The notes under the pieces: model-generated
The model's database searches: none
What the model was told of the DNA's origin: nothing
Seen by the model: only the letters and a program-made list of their open reading frames with translations
Source of the DNA: an uncultured Collinsella sp.
Lineage (GTDB): Bacteria; Actinomycetota; Coriobacteriia; Coriobacteriales; Coriobacteriaceae
Assembly (NCBI GenBank): GCA_902495545.1
Contig: CABUXM010000032.1
Location: 1-22,118 of the forward strand
DNA length: 22,118 bases
Direction of reading: 5' to 3'
Position numbers and translations under genes: made by a program
Shown: piece by piece, positions 1 through 8,031 of the stretch
Position numbering within the stretch: position 1 is the stretch's first letter
Layout: each line of letters starts with the position of its first letter

Positions 1-1280
1 AGCACGAGCACCAGCGCTTGCTCGATCCGGCGCATCACGTTGCGATGGTCGATGCATGGGCAGGGCGCCCGGCACTCGAGGCGCTGGATGCGTACCGCGT
101 CTGCTTTAAAGCCTCGCGCGCGGCTGCCAAGGAAGTCCGTCGCGTCGAGGAGGCCTCGCGTGCGCAGGGGAGTCGCGTCGAGGAGGCGCGCTTCGCCCTG
201 GAACGCATTGCTGAGGTCGAGCCCAGGCCGGGCGAGTATGAGGAACTCGAGGAACTGCTGCCGCGCTCCGAACATGCCGAGGTACTGGTTGCCACGGCTA
301 ACGATGCCCATGTATCGCTTGCCGCCGAAGGGGGAGCGCTCGATGCCGTGAACAGCGCCGTGGCAGAGCTTTCCCGTATGGCGACCGTCGATCGCAAACT
401 GGGTGACATTGCCGATGCGCTTTCGGATGCCTGCATCTCCCTTGAGGATTGCGCGAACGAGCTTCGTTCCTATCGCGATGGCGTCGCCTTCGACCCGCGC
501 GAGCTCGCTCGCATGCGTGAGCGGTATTCCGACCTCAAGGGTCTGTTGCGTCAGTGGGGTCCCACTATGGACGATGTTTTTGCCATGCGCGATCGCTCGC
601 AAGAACTGCTGTCCCTGGTCGATGATGGCGATGAGCAGATCAAAAAGGCGCGTGAGGCACTCGGGCGCGCCGAGCGCGAGTTGTTTGCTGCTGCCAAGAC
701 ACTTAAGCGTGCTCGCAATACGGCGGCCCCGCGCTTCTGCCACGAGGTCGGCCGCCAGATGGCTCGCTTGGAGATGGGTAGTGCCGAGCTCGTCTGGGAG
801 TCGCGCGATCTTCCCCGTGCTGAGTGGACGCCCGTTGGTCCTTCGAGCTACGAGCTGCTATACCGCAGCGGTGCCGGCTTGACGCCACGTCCCCTGCGCC
901 GCATTGCCTCGGGCGGCGAGTTAAGTCGCGTCATGCTGGCAAGCAAGGTTGTCCTCGGTAACGCGGACGGTGTCGATACGCTGGTGTTTGACGAGGTCGA
1001 TGCTGGTGTCGGTGGCTCCACGGCGCGTGCGCTCGCGGGCGTGCTGGCAGATCTCGCCGCTACGCATCAGGTGATTGTCGTAACCCACTTGGCGCAGGTC
1101 GCCGTCATGGCTGACAAGCATTATGTCGTCAGCAAGGAACCGGGCGATGTTCCCCAGACGCATTTGGACGAGGTAACCGGCGAAACGCGTACCGCCGAGA
1201 TCGCCCGCATGTTGAGCGGCGATCAGTCCGAGGCAAGCCTGGCGCACGCCAAGCAGATGCTCGAAGAAGCTCGAGGTTAG
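1..1280 (+). CDS. recN: DNA repair protein RecN, C-terminal part (5' end outside window)
   Basis: RecN is an SMC-like ATPase that acts at double-strand breaks in recombinational repair. The reading frame is open from base 3 (first residues HEHQRLLDPAHH, a typical RecN stretch following the N-terminal ATPase lobe), so the TTG at 18 is not the start and the gene is cut by the window edge. The Walker A motif would lie upstream of the window. Visible here are a long charged coiled-coil region (about 90-760), the ABC signature SGGELSR (909-929), the Walker B stretch LVFDEVDAGVGG (about 981-1016) and the H-loop VVTHLAQVA (about 1078-1104). The gene ends at TAG 1278-1280 and is followed by a hairpin shared with the convergent regulator gene. 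Family assignment is very secure. Confidence 0.96.
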   Translation, partial: HEHQRLLDPAHHVAMVDAWAGRPALEALDAYRVCFKASRAAAKEVRRVEEASRAQGSRVEEARFALERIAEVEPRPGEYEELEELLPRSEHAEVLVATANDAHVSLAAEGGALDAVNSAVAELSRMATVDRKLGDIADALSDACISLEDCANELRSYRDGVAFDPRELARMRERYSDLKGLLRQWGPTMDDVFAMRDRSQELLSLVDDGDEQIKKAREALGRAERELFAAAKTLKRARNTAAPRFCHEVGRQMARLEMGSAELVWESRDLPRAEWTPVGPSSYELLYRSGAGLTPRPLRRIASGGELSRVMLASKVVLGNADGVDTLVFDEVDAGVGGSTARALAGVLADLAATHQVIVVTHLAQVAVMADKHYVVSKEPGDVPQTHLDEVTGETRTAEIARMLSGDQSEASLAHAKQMLEEARG

Positions 1281-1298
1281 GTCGTATCAGCGGTGTTG

Positions 1299-1331
1299 GT
1301 GGGACAAAATAGACTGAATTTTTTGTCCCAC
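1299..1331. terminator. Bidirectional intrinsic terminator between recN and the RpiR-family gene
   Basis: A perfect 11-bp inverted repeat, GTGGGACAAAA (1299-1309) and TTTTGTCCCAC (1321-1331), with an 11-nt loop. The stem carries its own A and T tracts, so it can work in both directions. It sits exactly between the two convergent stop codons (1280 and 1340). Confidence 0.85.
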
Positions 1332-1339
1332 TTCGCGTT

Positions 1340-2197
1340 TTACTCCACAACCTTATCCGGCTGGATGAGCTCCTCGTAGTAGCTGATATGTTCGCGAGCG
1401 TCTTTAATCTCGGGCAGCAGGAAGTTGTAGATGACTTCGATGATCATCGTGGCGCTGATCTTGGAGAACGCGAAGTCACCCGTTGTCAGCAACGCTTCGT
1501 GATTGACGGTATTAAAGGTGTAGTCGGCGAGGCGCGCGAGTGGGGATTTGCTGTCACTGCTGATGACGACTACGGTTGCGCCGCAGTCGCGAGCCGCTTT
1601 TGCCATGCGATTCAATCGGCGCGATTTGCCGGAGTTTGAGATAAGCACGATGACGTCACCCGGGCGTAACGTGAGCGCAAAGCCGATTGATGTCTCGCTA
1701 ATGGTGCTCGCCATGCAGCGCAGGCCCAGCTGCGAAAACTTAAACGTCGCATCGAGCGCGACCGCGTTCGTATTGCCCACAGCCGCAAACTCAATAACCC
1801 CTGCATGCTTAAGGGCATGCACAACAGCCGCCAGCGTATCGTGGTCGATCCCGTCGATGGTCGCATTAAGCTCGCTCACCTTGGCAGCCAGGATATTCTT
1901 GAGGCTCTGCTCCATATTGTCGAGCGAGACCTCGTCAGTCAGGCCCTCGTTACGCTGGCTTTCCAAATCCCTCGCCAACGAAAACTGAAAGCTGCGGAAG
2001 CTACCAAAGCCAAGCTTGCGGCAGAAGCGCGAAACGGTCGCCTCGGACGTGGCGGCGGCGCGCGAGAGCTGAGCCGCCGTGAGGCGTGGTGCCTCGGACT
2101 GGTGCTCCAATATATAGTCGACAATGCGCTGCTCGGACTCGCTGTATCCCTGATGGGTGCTAATGAGGGAAAGTGCGCTCTTGCTACTATCGGTCAT
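1340..2197 (-). CDS. MurR/RpiR-family transcriptional regulator (HTH + SIS domain)
   Basis: This 285-residue protein has the standard RpiR architecture. An N-terminal helix-turn-helix covers about residues 37-65 (TAAQLSRAAATSEATVSRFC), and a C-terminal SIS sugar-phosphate-binding domain covers about residues 130-265, with the phosphate-loop-like motif ISNSGKSRR (187-194). Such proteins sense phosphosugars and control sugar uptake or amino-sugar genes. The ATG at 2197 is preferred over the one at 2245 because AGGAG lies 6 nt upstream of it, and the 16 extra residues from 2245 do not look like this family. It is divergent from the fructose-type PTS permease gene, so it probably controls that gene and perhaps itself; this is inferred from context only. 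The effector is unknown. Confidence 0.9.
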   Translation of the reverse strand: MTDSSKSALSLISTHQGYSESEQRIVDYILEHQSEAPRLTAAQLSRAAATSEATVSRFCRKLGFGSFRSFQFSLARDLESQRNEGLTDEVSLDNMEQSLKNILAAKVSELNATIDGIDHDTLAAVVHALKHAGVIEFAAVGNTNAVALDATFKFSQLGLRCMASTISETSIGFALTLRPGDVIVLISNSGKSRRLNRMAKAARDCGATVVVISSDSKSPLARLADYTFNTVNHEALLTTGDFAFSKISATMIIEVIYNFLLPEIKDAREHISYYEELIQPDKVVE

Positions 2198-2245
2198 GGA
2201 TGGCTCCTGGTTGGCATGAAAATCTAGCTTGATTTGCAATGCCAT

Positions 2246-2251
2246 AGTATA
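2246..2251 (-). promoter_or_regulatory. Candidate -10 box for the RpiR-family gene
   Basis: On the minus strand TATACT lies about 49 nt upstream of the ATG at 2197, giving a leader of roughly 40 nt. The hexamer 17 nt further upstream (TATCTT) is a poor -35 box. The assignment therefore rests mainly on the -10 match and its position. Confidence 0.4.
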
Positions 2252-2298
2252 CGGGCATTTTCAATTACAAGATACACCTTGCCGTTTCAAGTGTTGAT

Positions 2299-2342
2299 GG
2301 TAAACTTTCACTTACCGTTTACGGTTATGAAAGAACCTTTCA
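2299..2342. promoter_or_regulatory. Cluster of inverted repeats in the regulator/PTS divergent promoter region (candidate operator)
   Basis: Between the divergent genes lie GTAAAC (2300-2305) with GTTTAC (2317-2322), overlapping GGTAA (2299-2303) with TTACC (2312-2316), and then TGAAAG-AAC-CTTTCA (2328-2342). The word TTTCA recurs several times between 2258 and 2396. The dyad symmetry and the position between a regulator and its likely target suggest operator sites. No clear sigma-70 promoter for the PTS gene was found in this stretch. Confidence 0.45.
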
Positions 2343-2469
2343 CCGGAGATTTGCACCTTAGCTCTTCTCACGCGGACGGTAGGTTGGTATCTTTCAGTTG
2401 TGGAAAAACGCGCATCGAAGCGCGTGTAGGGGAGCGCCCGCGGGCGCTGTACTCAAGAAGGAGGGACAC

Positions 2470-4473
2470 ATGGCTAAGTTTGACATCATCGCCGCGACCG
2501 GTTGCCCGACCGGCATTGCGCACACCTTCATGGCTAAGGAGGCGCTGGAGAAGGCAGCTGCCGAGCGCGGTCTGACCATTAAGGTCGAGACTCATGGCCA
2601 GGTCGGTGTCGAGAACGAGCTCACCAAGAGTGAGATCGCTGGTGCCAAGGCCGTCGTCGTCGCAGCCGACAAGGATGTCCAGGCTGAGCGTTTCGCCGGT
2701 AAGCCCATGGTTTCCGTTGGTGTTTCCAAGGCCCTGTCCGTTGAGGCCGCCGGTAAGCTGATTGACCGCGCGCTCGCCGCCAAGGGTGACGACACGGTTG
2801 CAGCTGCTGCCGAGATCGAGGATGAGGTCGAGGAGAAGGAGTCCATCGGCCACATCATCTACAAGCACCTCATGAACGGCGTCAGCCACATGCTGGTCTT
2901 CGTCGTTGCCGGTGGTGTTCTGACCGCTGTCTCGTTCCTGTGGGGCATTACGTCCTTCGATTCGACGGCGTCTGACTACAACAGCTTTGCTGCGATGCTC
3001 AAGATCATCGGCGGCATCGCCATGAACCTCATGGTTCCGGTGCTTTCCGCCTACATCGCCGAATCCATCGGCAAGCGCCCGGCGCTCGTCCCCGGTTTTG
3101 TTGGCGGTATGATCGCCATCCAGGGCCTGCCTGTTAACGCCGAGACCGGCATGATCGACGCCGGTGGCGCCGGCGTGGGCTTCGGCTTCCTGGGCGGCAT
3201 CGTCGGTGGCTTCCTCGCCGGTTATGTCATCCTGCTGCTCGAGAAGGTCTTTGCCGGTCTGCCCAAGAACCTGGACGGTCTCAAGGCTATCTTCCTGTAC
3301 CCGCTGTTCTCGACGGCTATCGTCGGCCTGGTCATGCTCGGCATTTCCGGCCCCATGGCTGCCATCAACACCGCCATGATGGACTTCCTCAAGGGTCTGT
3401 CCGCCTCTGGCGCCGTTGTCCTGGGTCTTGCTATTGGCTGCATGTGCGCCTTTGACATGGGTGGCCCGGTCAACAAGGCTGCTTATGTCACCGGTACCGC
3501 TATGCTCACCGAGGCTCTGGCCGCCGGTGTTGGCACCGATACCTACAACTTCGGCACCAACTTCATGGCTGCCGTCTCCGCCGCCTGCATCGTTCCGCCG
3601 TTGATCACCACCTTCGCCGTCGTTGTCGGCAAGAAGTACTTCAGCCAGGAGGATCACGACGCCGGTGTCGTCAACCTCATCCTTGGTTGCACCCACATCA
3701 CCGAGGGCGCCATTCCGTTCATGACCAAGAACATCTGGCCTGTCATGCCCATCATGATGCTCGGTTCCTCTATCGCTTCGATTCTGACCATTATGTTCAA
3801 CGTTCACGATCCGGCGCCCCACGGTGGCTTCCTGGTCCTGCCCGTTGTCGAGAACGGTCCGCTTTGGGTCCTCGCGATCCTCATCGGCGCTGTGGTCGGT
3901 GGCATCCTGTTCGTGGCCTTCAAGAAGTACGACTTCGAGAAGAACCAGAAGGCCGCTCCTGCAGCCAAGCCGGTTGAGGCTCCCAAGGCCGCTGCCGTCG
4001 AGGCCCCCAAGGCCGAGGCTGCCGACTTCGTGAAGGTCGAGAATGTCTTTGTCGCCGAGGACTTCGCTTCTCGTGACGAGGCTCTGAGCTTCGTTTCCAA
4101 CCAGGCCGTCAAGGCCGGTATCGCAAGCGACGCCGACGCCGTGATGAACGCCTTCCTGGCCCGCGAGGCCGAGGGCACCACGGGCATGATGGAGGGCTTC
4201 GCCATCCCGCATGCCAAGTCCGACGCCATTAGCGAGGCTGCCGTGATCGTCGTCAAGGACGAGTCCGGCGTGACCGGTTGGGATACCATGGACGGCGCTC
4301 CCGTTAACGTGGCCATCGCTCTGCTCATCCCGGGTGCACAGGCTGGCACCACGCACCTCAAGATCCTTTCCAAGGTCGCCGAGGCGCTCATGGACGAGGA
4401 CTTCCGTGCCACCGTCAAGGGTTCCACCGACGCCGCCGAGATCGCCAAGACGATCAACGCCCGTCTGGTCTAA
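2470..4473 (+). CDS. fruA: Fructose-type PTS permease, fused EIIB-EIIC-EIIA
   Basis: This 667-residue membrane protein imports and phosphorylates a sugar, most likely fructose (giving fructose 1-phosphate), using phosphate passed on by HPr. Domains run in the order IIB (about 1-105, phospho-cysteine Cys12 in ATGCPTGIAHTFMA), IIC (about 125-485, many membrane segments and the family motif around GCTHITEGAIPF at 406-417), an Ala/Pro/Lys/Glu linker with repeated EAPK (about 491-519), and IIA (about 520-667, phospho-histidine His581 in FAIPHAKSD). The ATG at 2470 has AAGGAGGG (2458-2465) just upstream; the 24-codon extension to 2398 lacks such a site. B-C-A order differs from the A-B-C and B'-B-C orders of well-known FruA proteins. 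The two FruK-like kinases downstream favour fructose, but a mannose-type or 2-O-alpha-mannosyl-glycerate-type substrate cannot be excluded. Confidence 0.93.
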   Translation: MAKFDIIAATGCPTGIAHTFMAKEALEKAAAERGLTIKVETHGQVGVENELTKSEIAGAKAVVVAADKDVQAERFAGKPMVSVGVSKALSVEAAGKLIDRALAAKGDDTVAAAAEIEDEVEEKESIGHIIYKHLMNGVSHMLVFVVAGGVLTAVSFLWGITSFDSTASDYNSFAAMLKIIGGIAMNLMVPVLSAYIAESIGKRPALVPGFVGGMIAIQGLPVNAETGMIDAGGAGVGFGFLGGIVGGFLAGYVILLLEKVFAGLPKNLDGLKAIFLYPLFSTAIVGLVMLGISGPMAAINTAMMDFLKGLSASGAVVLGLAIGCMCAFDMGGPVNKAAYVTGTAMLTEALAAGVGTDTYNFGTNFMAAVSAACIVPPLITTFAVVVGKKYFSQEDHDAGVVNLILGCTHITEGAIPFMTKNIWPVMPIMMLGSSIASILTIMFNVHDPAPHGGFLVLPVVENGPLWVLAILIGAVVGGILFVAFKKYDFEKNQKAAPAAKPVEAPKAAAVEAPKAEAADFVKVENVFVAEDFASRDEALSFVSNQAVKAGIASDADAVMNAFLAREAEGTTGMMEGFAIPHAKSDAISEAAVIVVKDESGVTGWDTMDGAPVNVAIALLIPGAQAGTTHLKILSKVAEALMDEDFRATVKGSTDAAEIAKTINARLV

Positions 4474-4510
4474 TTCCACGGCACGCGAATAACATCGCCC
4501 CCTGTATATA

Positions 4511-4544
4511 AGGCGGAGTCCCTCTCCAGGGTCTCCGCCTTTTT
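4511..4544 (+). terminator. Intrinsic terminator after the PTS permease gene
   Basis: GGCGGAG (4512-4518) pairs with CTCCGCC (4533-4539). Further inner pairing is possible (CCCT with AGGG). The stem is followed by a T tract at 4540-4544. Confidence 0.9.
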
Positions 4545-4627
4545 CGGTAACAGAGAACGCACCGGTTGATCCCATCAGCCAGAATTCCTTTCAGCCGACA
4601 TTACTCTGGATCGACCGAGTTTCCGCA

Positions 4628-4758
4628 GCTTGCTCGCCGGGCGGGCGCGGGTTAAGTTTGTCGCGAGTTCCGCACGCAAAGGAAAGCACTTAATGTGCTT
4701 TTCGTCTTGCGCAGGACTGTAGAGCAGCAAACTTAACCGCCCCGCCCGGCAGGCAAGC
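4628..4758. repeat. Large nested imperfect palindrome in the 420-bp gap before ptsH
   Basis: The gap 4474-4895 holds the permease terminator and then this element. The outer arms (4628-4660 and 4728-4758) are imperfect inverted copies that share AGTTTG/CAAACTT, TTAA and the GC-rich core GCCGGGCGGG/CCCGCCCGGC. Inside is a second hairpin, AAAGCAC (4683-4689) with GTGCTTT (4695-4701), extended imperfectly outwards on both sides. A 102-codon minus-strand reading frame covers it but shows no recognisable protein character. It could be a small non-autonomous palindromic repeat or a structured leader RNA for ptsH. Between 4759 and 4895 the DNA is AT-rich and promoter-like, but no clean -35/-10 pair was found. 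Confidence 0.7.
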
Positions 4759-4895
4759 GTACAGGAACGACATCTGTCCAACAATTCGTGCGAAACATAA
4801 TGAAAAACCGTTTGATGTGAGTTAATATAAACAACGTCGTGAATCTGACTCCTGCCACATGCATGACAGGGGTTAAACACAAAAAGGAGTCAACT

Positions 4896-5159
4896 ATGGT
4901 TTCTGAGAAGGCTACCCTCGTTAATCCTCAGGGTCTGCACATGCGTCCGGCTGGTTTGTTCGCCTCCACCATGGGCAAGTACGCCTGTGACGTGACGGTC
5001 GTCACCCCCGAGAAGGAGGTCAACGGCAAGTCCCCGATGGCCCTCATGGCTGCTGGTATCCCCTGCGGTACTGAGGTCGAGGTCAAGTGCGACGGCGCCG
5101 ACGAGGCCGAGGCTCTGGCTGCTGCCATCGAGCTCATCAAGAGCGGTCTTGGCGAGTAG
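4896..5159 (+). CDS. ptsH: Phosphocarrier protein HPr
   Basis: This 87-residue cytoplasmic protein carries phosphate from Enzyme I to the sugar-specific IIA domain. The active-site motif GLHMRPAG places the phosphorylated histidine at His15, as in all HPr proteins. A serine at position 46 (NGKSPMALM) matches the regulatory Ser46 of Firmicute HPr, although Pro follows it. The ATG at 4896 is preceded by AAAGGAGT (4883-4890), so the 19-codon in-frame extension to 4839 is not used. Length and motif fit the family exactly. ptsI follows after a terminator-like hairpin. Confidence 0.96.
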   Translation: MVSEKATLVNPQGLHMRPAGLFASTMGKYACDVTVVTPEKEVNGKSPMALMAAGIPCGTEVEVKCDGADEAEALAAAIELIKSGLGE

Positions 5160-5204
5160 AACTCAAACGGGTCGCATGTTGAACAACTAAGTTCATATTT
5201 GGGG

Positions 5205-5240
5205 GCGCAGTGACCTGTTGTAAGGTAGCTGCGCTCTTTT
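5205..5240 (+). terminator. Intrinsic terminator between ptsH and ptsI
   Basis: GCGCAG (5205-5210) pairs with CTGCGC (5229-5234); inner GACC/GGT pairing is also possible. TCTTTT follows at 5235-5240. It lies between genes normally co-transcribed, so it may act as a partial terminator that makes HPr more abundant than Enzyme I. Confidence 0.75.
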
Positions 5241-5286
5241 GTCATGGATATGGCAAAACGCTTTATCACATGACACGGAGAGAGGA

Positions 5287-6996
5287 ATGGGAATGTATCA
5301 GGGAGTCAACGCTTCCGAGGGCATCGGTATCGGCACCGTCATGGTTGCCGTCGATCCCGACTTGACGTTTGAGCCGCACGAGGTTGCTGATTCGGCAGCA
5401 GAGAAGGAGCGCTATCAATCCGCTCTTTCGGTCTTCTGCGAGAAGACCCAGGCTCAGGCCGACCACATGAAGGAGACGGTGGGCGAGGCCGAGGCCGAGA
5501 TCATGAGCGGACACATTGTCCTGGCTCAGGATCCGGGTATGACCGACGCCATCAACGCCGCCATTGACGGCGGTACCTGTGCCGAGCAGGCGCTCATGGA
5601 CACCTCGACCATGTTCGAGAACATGTTCCTGTCCATGGACGACGAGATGTTCCGTCTGCGCGCGGCCGACATCGCCGACATCCGCACCGGTATTCTGGCC
5701 GAGCTGCTGGGCAAGGAGGTCGTCGACCTCTCCGTCCTGCCCGAGAACACCGTCGTTGTCGTGCATGACCTCACGCCGTCCATGACCGCCACGATCGATA
5801 AGGCCCACGTTGCCGGTATCGTCACCGAGACCGGTGGCCGCACGTCGCACTCCGCGATCATCGCGCGTGCCCTCGAGATCCCGGCTGTCCTTTCGGTTTC
5901 CAACAGCTGCACCGCGCTGCGCAACGGTATGACCGTTGTCGTCGACGGTGGCAAGGGTATCGTCGAGGCCGATCCCGACGAGGAGACGCTCGCTGCCTAC
6001 ACCGCCAAGGCCGAGGCCTTCGCTGCCGAGAAGGCAGCCCTCGAGGCCTTCCGTGGCAAGCCGTCCGTGACTGCCGATGGCATCAAGAAGATCATCGCCT
6101 GCAACATCGGTAACCCCGATGACGTGCCCAACGCGCTCGATCACGACGCCGAGGCCATCGGTCTGTTCCGCTCCGAGTTCCTGTTCATGGACTCTGCTGA
6201 GCTTCCTTCCGAGGAGGAGCAGTTCAACGCCTACCGTAAGGTCGCCAGCGCGCTCAAGGGTGCTCCGGTCATCATCCGCACGCTCGATGTGGGTGGCGAC
6301 AAGGAGATTCCGTATCTGCATATGGTCAAGGAAGACAACCCCTTCATGGGCTTCCGCGCCGTGCGTTACTGCCTGGCCAATCCCGACCAGTACAAGGTCC
6401 AGCTCCGCGCTCTGCTGCGCGCTAGCGCCTTCGGTGACGTCAAGATCATGATCCCGCTCGTCACCTGCGTCGAGGAGGTCTTGGCTGTCAAGGAGCTCGT
6501 CGAGCAGTGCAAGGCTGAGCTGACCGAAGAGGGTCGCAAGTTCAACGAGAACATCGAGGTCGGCATCATGGTCGAGACGCCCGCCGCTTCGCTGCTCGCA
6601 GACCGTCTTGCCGAGGTCGCCGACTTCTTCTCCATCGGCACCAACGACCTGATCGGCTACACCATGTGCGCCGACCGTGGTAACGACACCATTTCCAACC
6701 TGTACCAGGTGTACTATCCCGCCGTGCTCCGCTCGCTCAAGAACATCATCGAGAGCGGCGTGAAGGCCGGTATCATGGTCGGTATGTGCGGCGAGGCCGC
6801 TGCCGATCCGCTGCTCGAGCCGCTGCTGATCAGCTGGGGCCTGGAGGAGTTCTCGATGAGCGCTCCTTCGATCCTGCGCGCCCGCAAGACCATCAGCCAG
6901 TGGACCAAGGCCGAGTGCGACGAGCTCGCCGAGAAGGCGCTCGCCTGCAACACCGCAGCCGAGGTCAAGGCACTGCTCGAGTCCGCAGCTCGCTAA
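5287..6996 (+). CDS. ptsI: PTS Enzyme I (phosphoenolpyruvate-protein phosphotransferase)
   Basis: Enzyme I takes phosphate from phosphoenolpyruvate and passes it to HPr, the first step of all PTS uptake. The protein has 569 residues from the ATG at 5287, close to the usual 570. The phospho-histidine is His188 in GGRTSHSAIIARALEIPA. The C-terminal PEP-binding barrel shows FRSEFLFMD, IIRTLDVGGDKEIPYLH, FMGFRAVRYC, GIMVETPAA, FFSIGTNDLIGYT and MVGMCGEAA, all canonical. Two starts, 5287 and 5293, both fit the purine-rich GGAGAGAGG upstream (5277-5285). The second makes the protein begin MYQGVNASEG, which aligns better with the usual family start. The gene is followed after 74 nt by the first FruK-type kinase, probably on the same transcript. 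Confidence 0.96.
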   Translation: MGMYQGVNASEGIGIGTVMVAVDPDLTFEPHEVADSAAEKERYQSALSVFCEKTQAQADHMKETVGEAEAEIMSGHIVLAQDPGMTDAINAAIDGGTCAEQALMDTSTMFENMFLSMDDEMFRLRAADIADIRTGILAELLGKEVVDLSVLPENTVVVVHDLTPSMTATIDKAHVAGIVTETGGRTSHSAIIARALEIPAVLSVSNSCTALRNGMTVVVDGGKGIVEADPDEETLAAYTAKAEAFAAEKAALEAFRGKPSVTADGIKKIIACNIGNPDDVPNALDHDAEAIGLFRSEFLFMDSAELPSEEEQFNAYRKVASALKGAPVIIRTLDVGGDKEIPYLHMVKEDNPFMGFRAVRYCLANPDQYKVQLRALLRASAFGDVKIMIPLVTCVEEVLAVKELVEQCKAELTEEGRKFNENIEVGIMVETPAASLLADRLAEVADFFSIGTNDLIGYTMCADRGNDTISNLYQVYYPAVLRSLKNIIESGVKAGIMVGMCGEAAADPLLEPLLISWGLEEFSMSAPSILRARKTISQWTKAECDELAEKALACNTAAEVKALLESAAR

Positions 6997-7013
6997 TTTG
7001 GTATCAGAGGTAA

Positions 7014-7043
7014 CCGCGTGGTTGGAATGGGCCGGCCACGCGG
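7014..7043 (+). other. Stem-loop between ptsI and the first kinase gene
   Basis: CCGCGTGG (7014-7021) and CCACGCGG (7036-7043) form a perfect 8-bp inverted repeat with a 14-nt loop. No T tract follows, so it is more likely an mRNA stability or processing element than a terminator. The RBS-like AGGGGG (7057-7062) of the next gene lies just downstream. Confidence 0.5.
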
Positions 7044-7070
7044 CCCTCACATATACAGGGGGTACTGTAA

Positions 7071-8003
7071 ATGTTCTACACGCTAACCGCTAACCCGGCT
7101 GTCGACATGACGGTTTCGAGCTCTCCGCTCGAGCCCGATGAGAACGTCCGCACCGGCTCGGCCAGCTACACGGCTAACGGCAAGGGCCTTGACGTGTCCT
7201 TCGCCTTTAAGAAGATGGGCGTTGACACCGTCGCACTCGGCTTCTTTGCTGGCTTCACGGGCAAGTTCATCGTCGAGGAGGTCATGAACCTGGGTTGCCT
7301 CTGCCGCCCGGTCTGGACCGACGGTATCACGCGCATTAACACCTACGTCAACGATGGCCAGCACGAGTACGGCATCCTAAACCCGGGTGCTCCGATCACG
7401 CCGCAGCACCAGGAGGAGCTCTACAACATCCTGGACACCGCGGGCGATCTCGAGTGCCTGATCGTTTCCGGCTCCGTGCCTCCCAAAGCTACGCCCGACT
7501 TCCTGGCTCAGGTCATGGAGCACGCTCAGGCTCGTGGCGCCGACGTCGTCCTGGACCTGTCCTCCGACAAGCTCAAGGAGCTCGCTCACAAGAAGCCGCT
7601 GCTCATCAAGCCGAACCATCACGAGATGAAGGCCATCTTCGGCGTGCCGGTCGACACCGACGACGAGGTCCGCGTTGCCATGAAGATGGCTCACGACGCT
7701 GGCGTTCAGAACGTGCTGCTCACCCGTGGTAGCCGCGGCGACGCTTACTTCTCCAACGGCGAGGATATTTGGTACGCCAAGCGTGAGTTCAACATCAAGC
7801 TGGTTTCTTCCGTCTGCGCCGGCGACTGCACCCTCGCTGCGTTCCTGCACAAGTGGTACAGGGATCGCGACAACGTCGAGGAGGCCATGAAGCTCGCTAT
7901 GGCCACCGGCGCCAACGTTGCTGAGTCCGTCGGCATCGGCGACTTCGGTCACGTCGACGAGTACAGCAAGCGCGTTGCTGTCCGCAAGCTCGATCGTCAG
8001 TAA
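7071..8003 (+). CDS. PfkB-family sugar-phosphate kinase, 1-phosphofructokinase-like (copy 1, divergent)
   Basis: This 310-residue cytoplasmic ribokinase-superfamily enzyme is probably a 1-phosphofructokinase (fructose 1-phosphate + ATP to fructose 1,6-bisphosphate), which would complete fructose use after the PTS. Recognisable are TLTANPAVD (substrate Asp12), GKGLD (37-41), TDGITRIN (83-90), IVSGSVPP and the catalytic loop CAGDCTLAAF (249-258) with the presumed base Asp252. Three places depart from the family and from copy 2. Asp41 replaces the usual Asn of GKGxN. TRGSRGDAYF (218-227) replaces the normal LGGxGA strand. Cys253 replaces the Ser after GD. Activity or substrate may therefore differ, and tagatose-6-phosphate kinase is an alternative. 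The gene follows ptsI closely and ends before a strong terminator. Confidence 0.85.
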   Translation: MFYTLTANPAVDMTVSSSPLEPDENVRTGSASYTANGKGLDVSFAFKKMGVDTVALGFFAGFTGKFIVEEVMNLGCLCRPVWTDGITRINTYVNDGQHEYGILNPGAPITPQHQEELYNILDTAGDLECLIVSGSVPPKATPDFLAQVMEHAQARGADVVLDLSSDKLKELAHKKPLLIKPNHHEMKAIFGVPVDTDDEVRVAMKMAHDAGVQNVLLTRGSRGDAYFSNGEDIWYAKREFNIKLVSSVCAGDCTLAAFLHKWYRDRDNVEEAMKLAMATGANVAESVGIGDFGHVDEYSKRVAVRKLDRQ

Positions 8004-8031
8004 TCGAAACGCGACATATTCGTGCACATGT

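Noticed and set aside
2198..2245. Longer start at 2245 for the RpiR-family gene
   Set aside because: The ATG at 2197 has a good AGGAG at proper distance, and the 16 extra residues run into the promoter region.
2368..4575. 735-codon open frame on the minus strand opposite the PTS permease
   Set aside because: It mirrors the GC-biased codons of the real gene, has low-complexity Gly/Asp/Leu-rich content and no domain; the plus strand carries clear PTS motifs.
4575..4880. 102-codon minus-strand frame across the palindromic element before ptsH
   Set aside because: No ribosome-binding site or family character; it only reads through the palindrome.
5266..7050. 594-codon open frame on the minus strand opposite ptsI
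   Set aside because: It is an antisense shadow of Enzyme I with the same biased composition and no motif.
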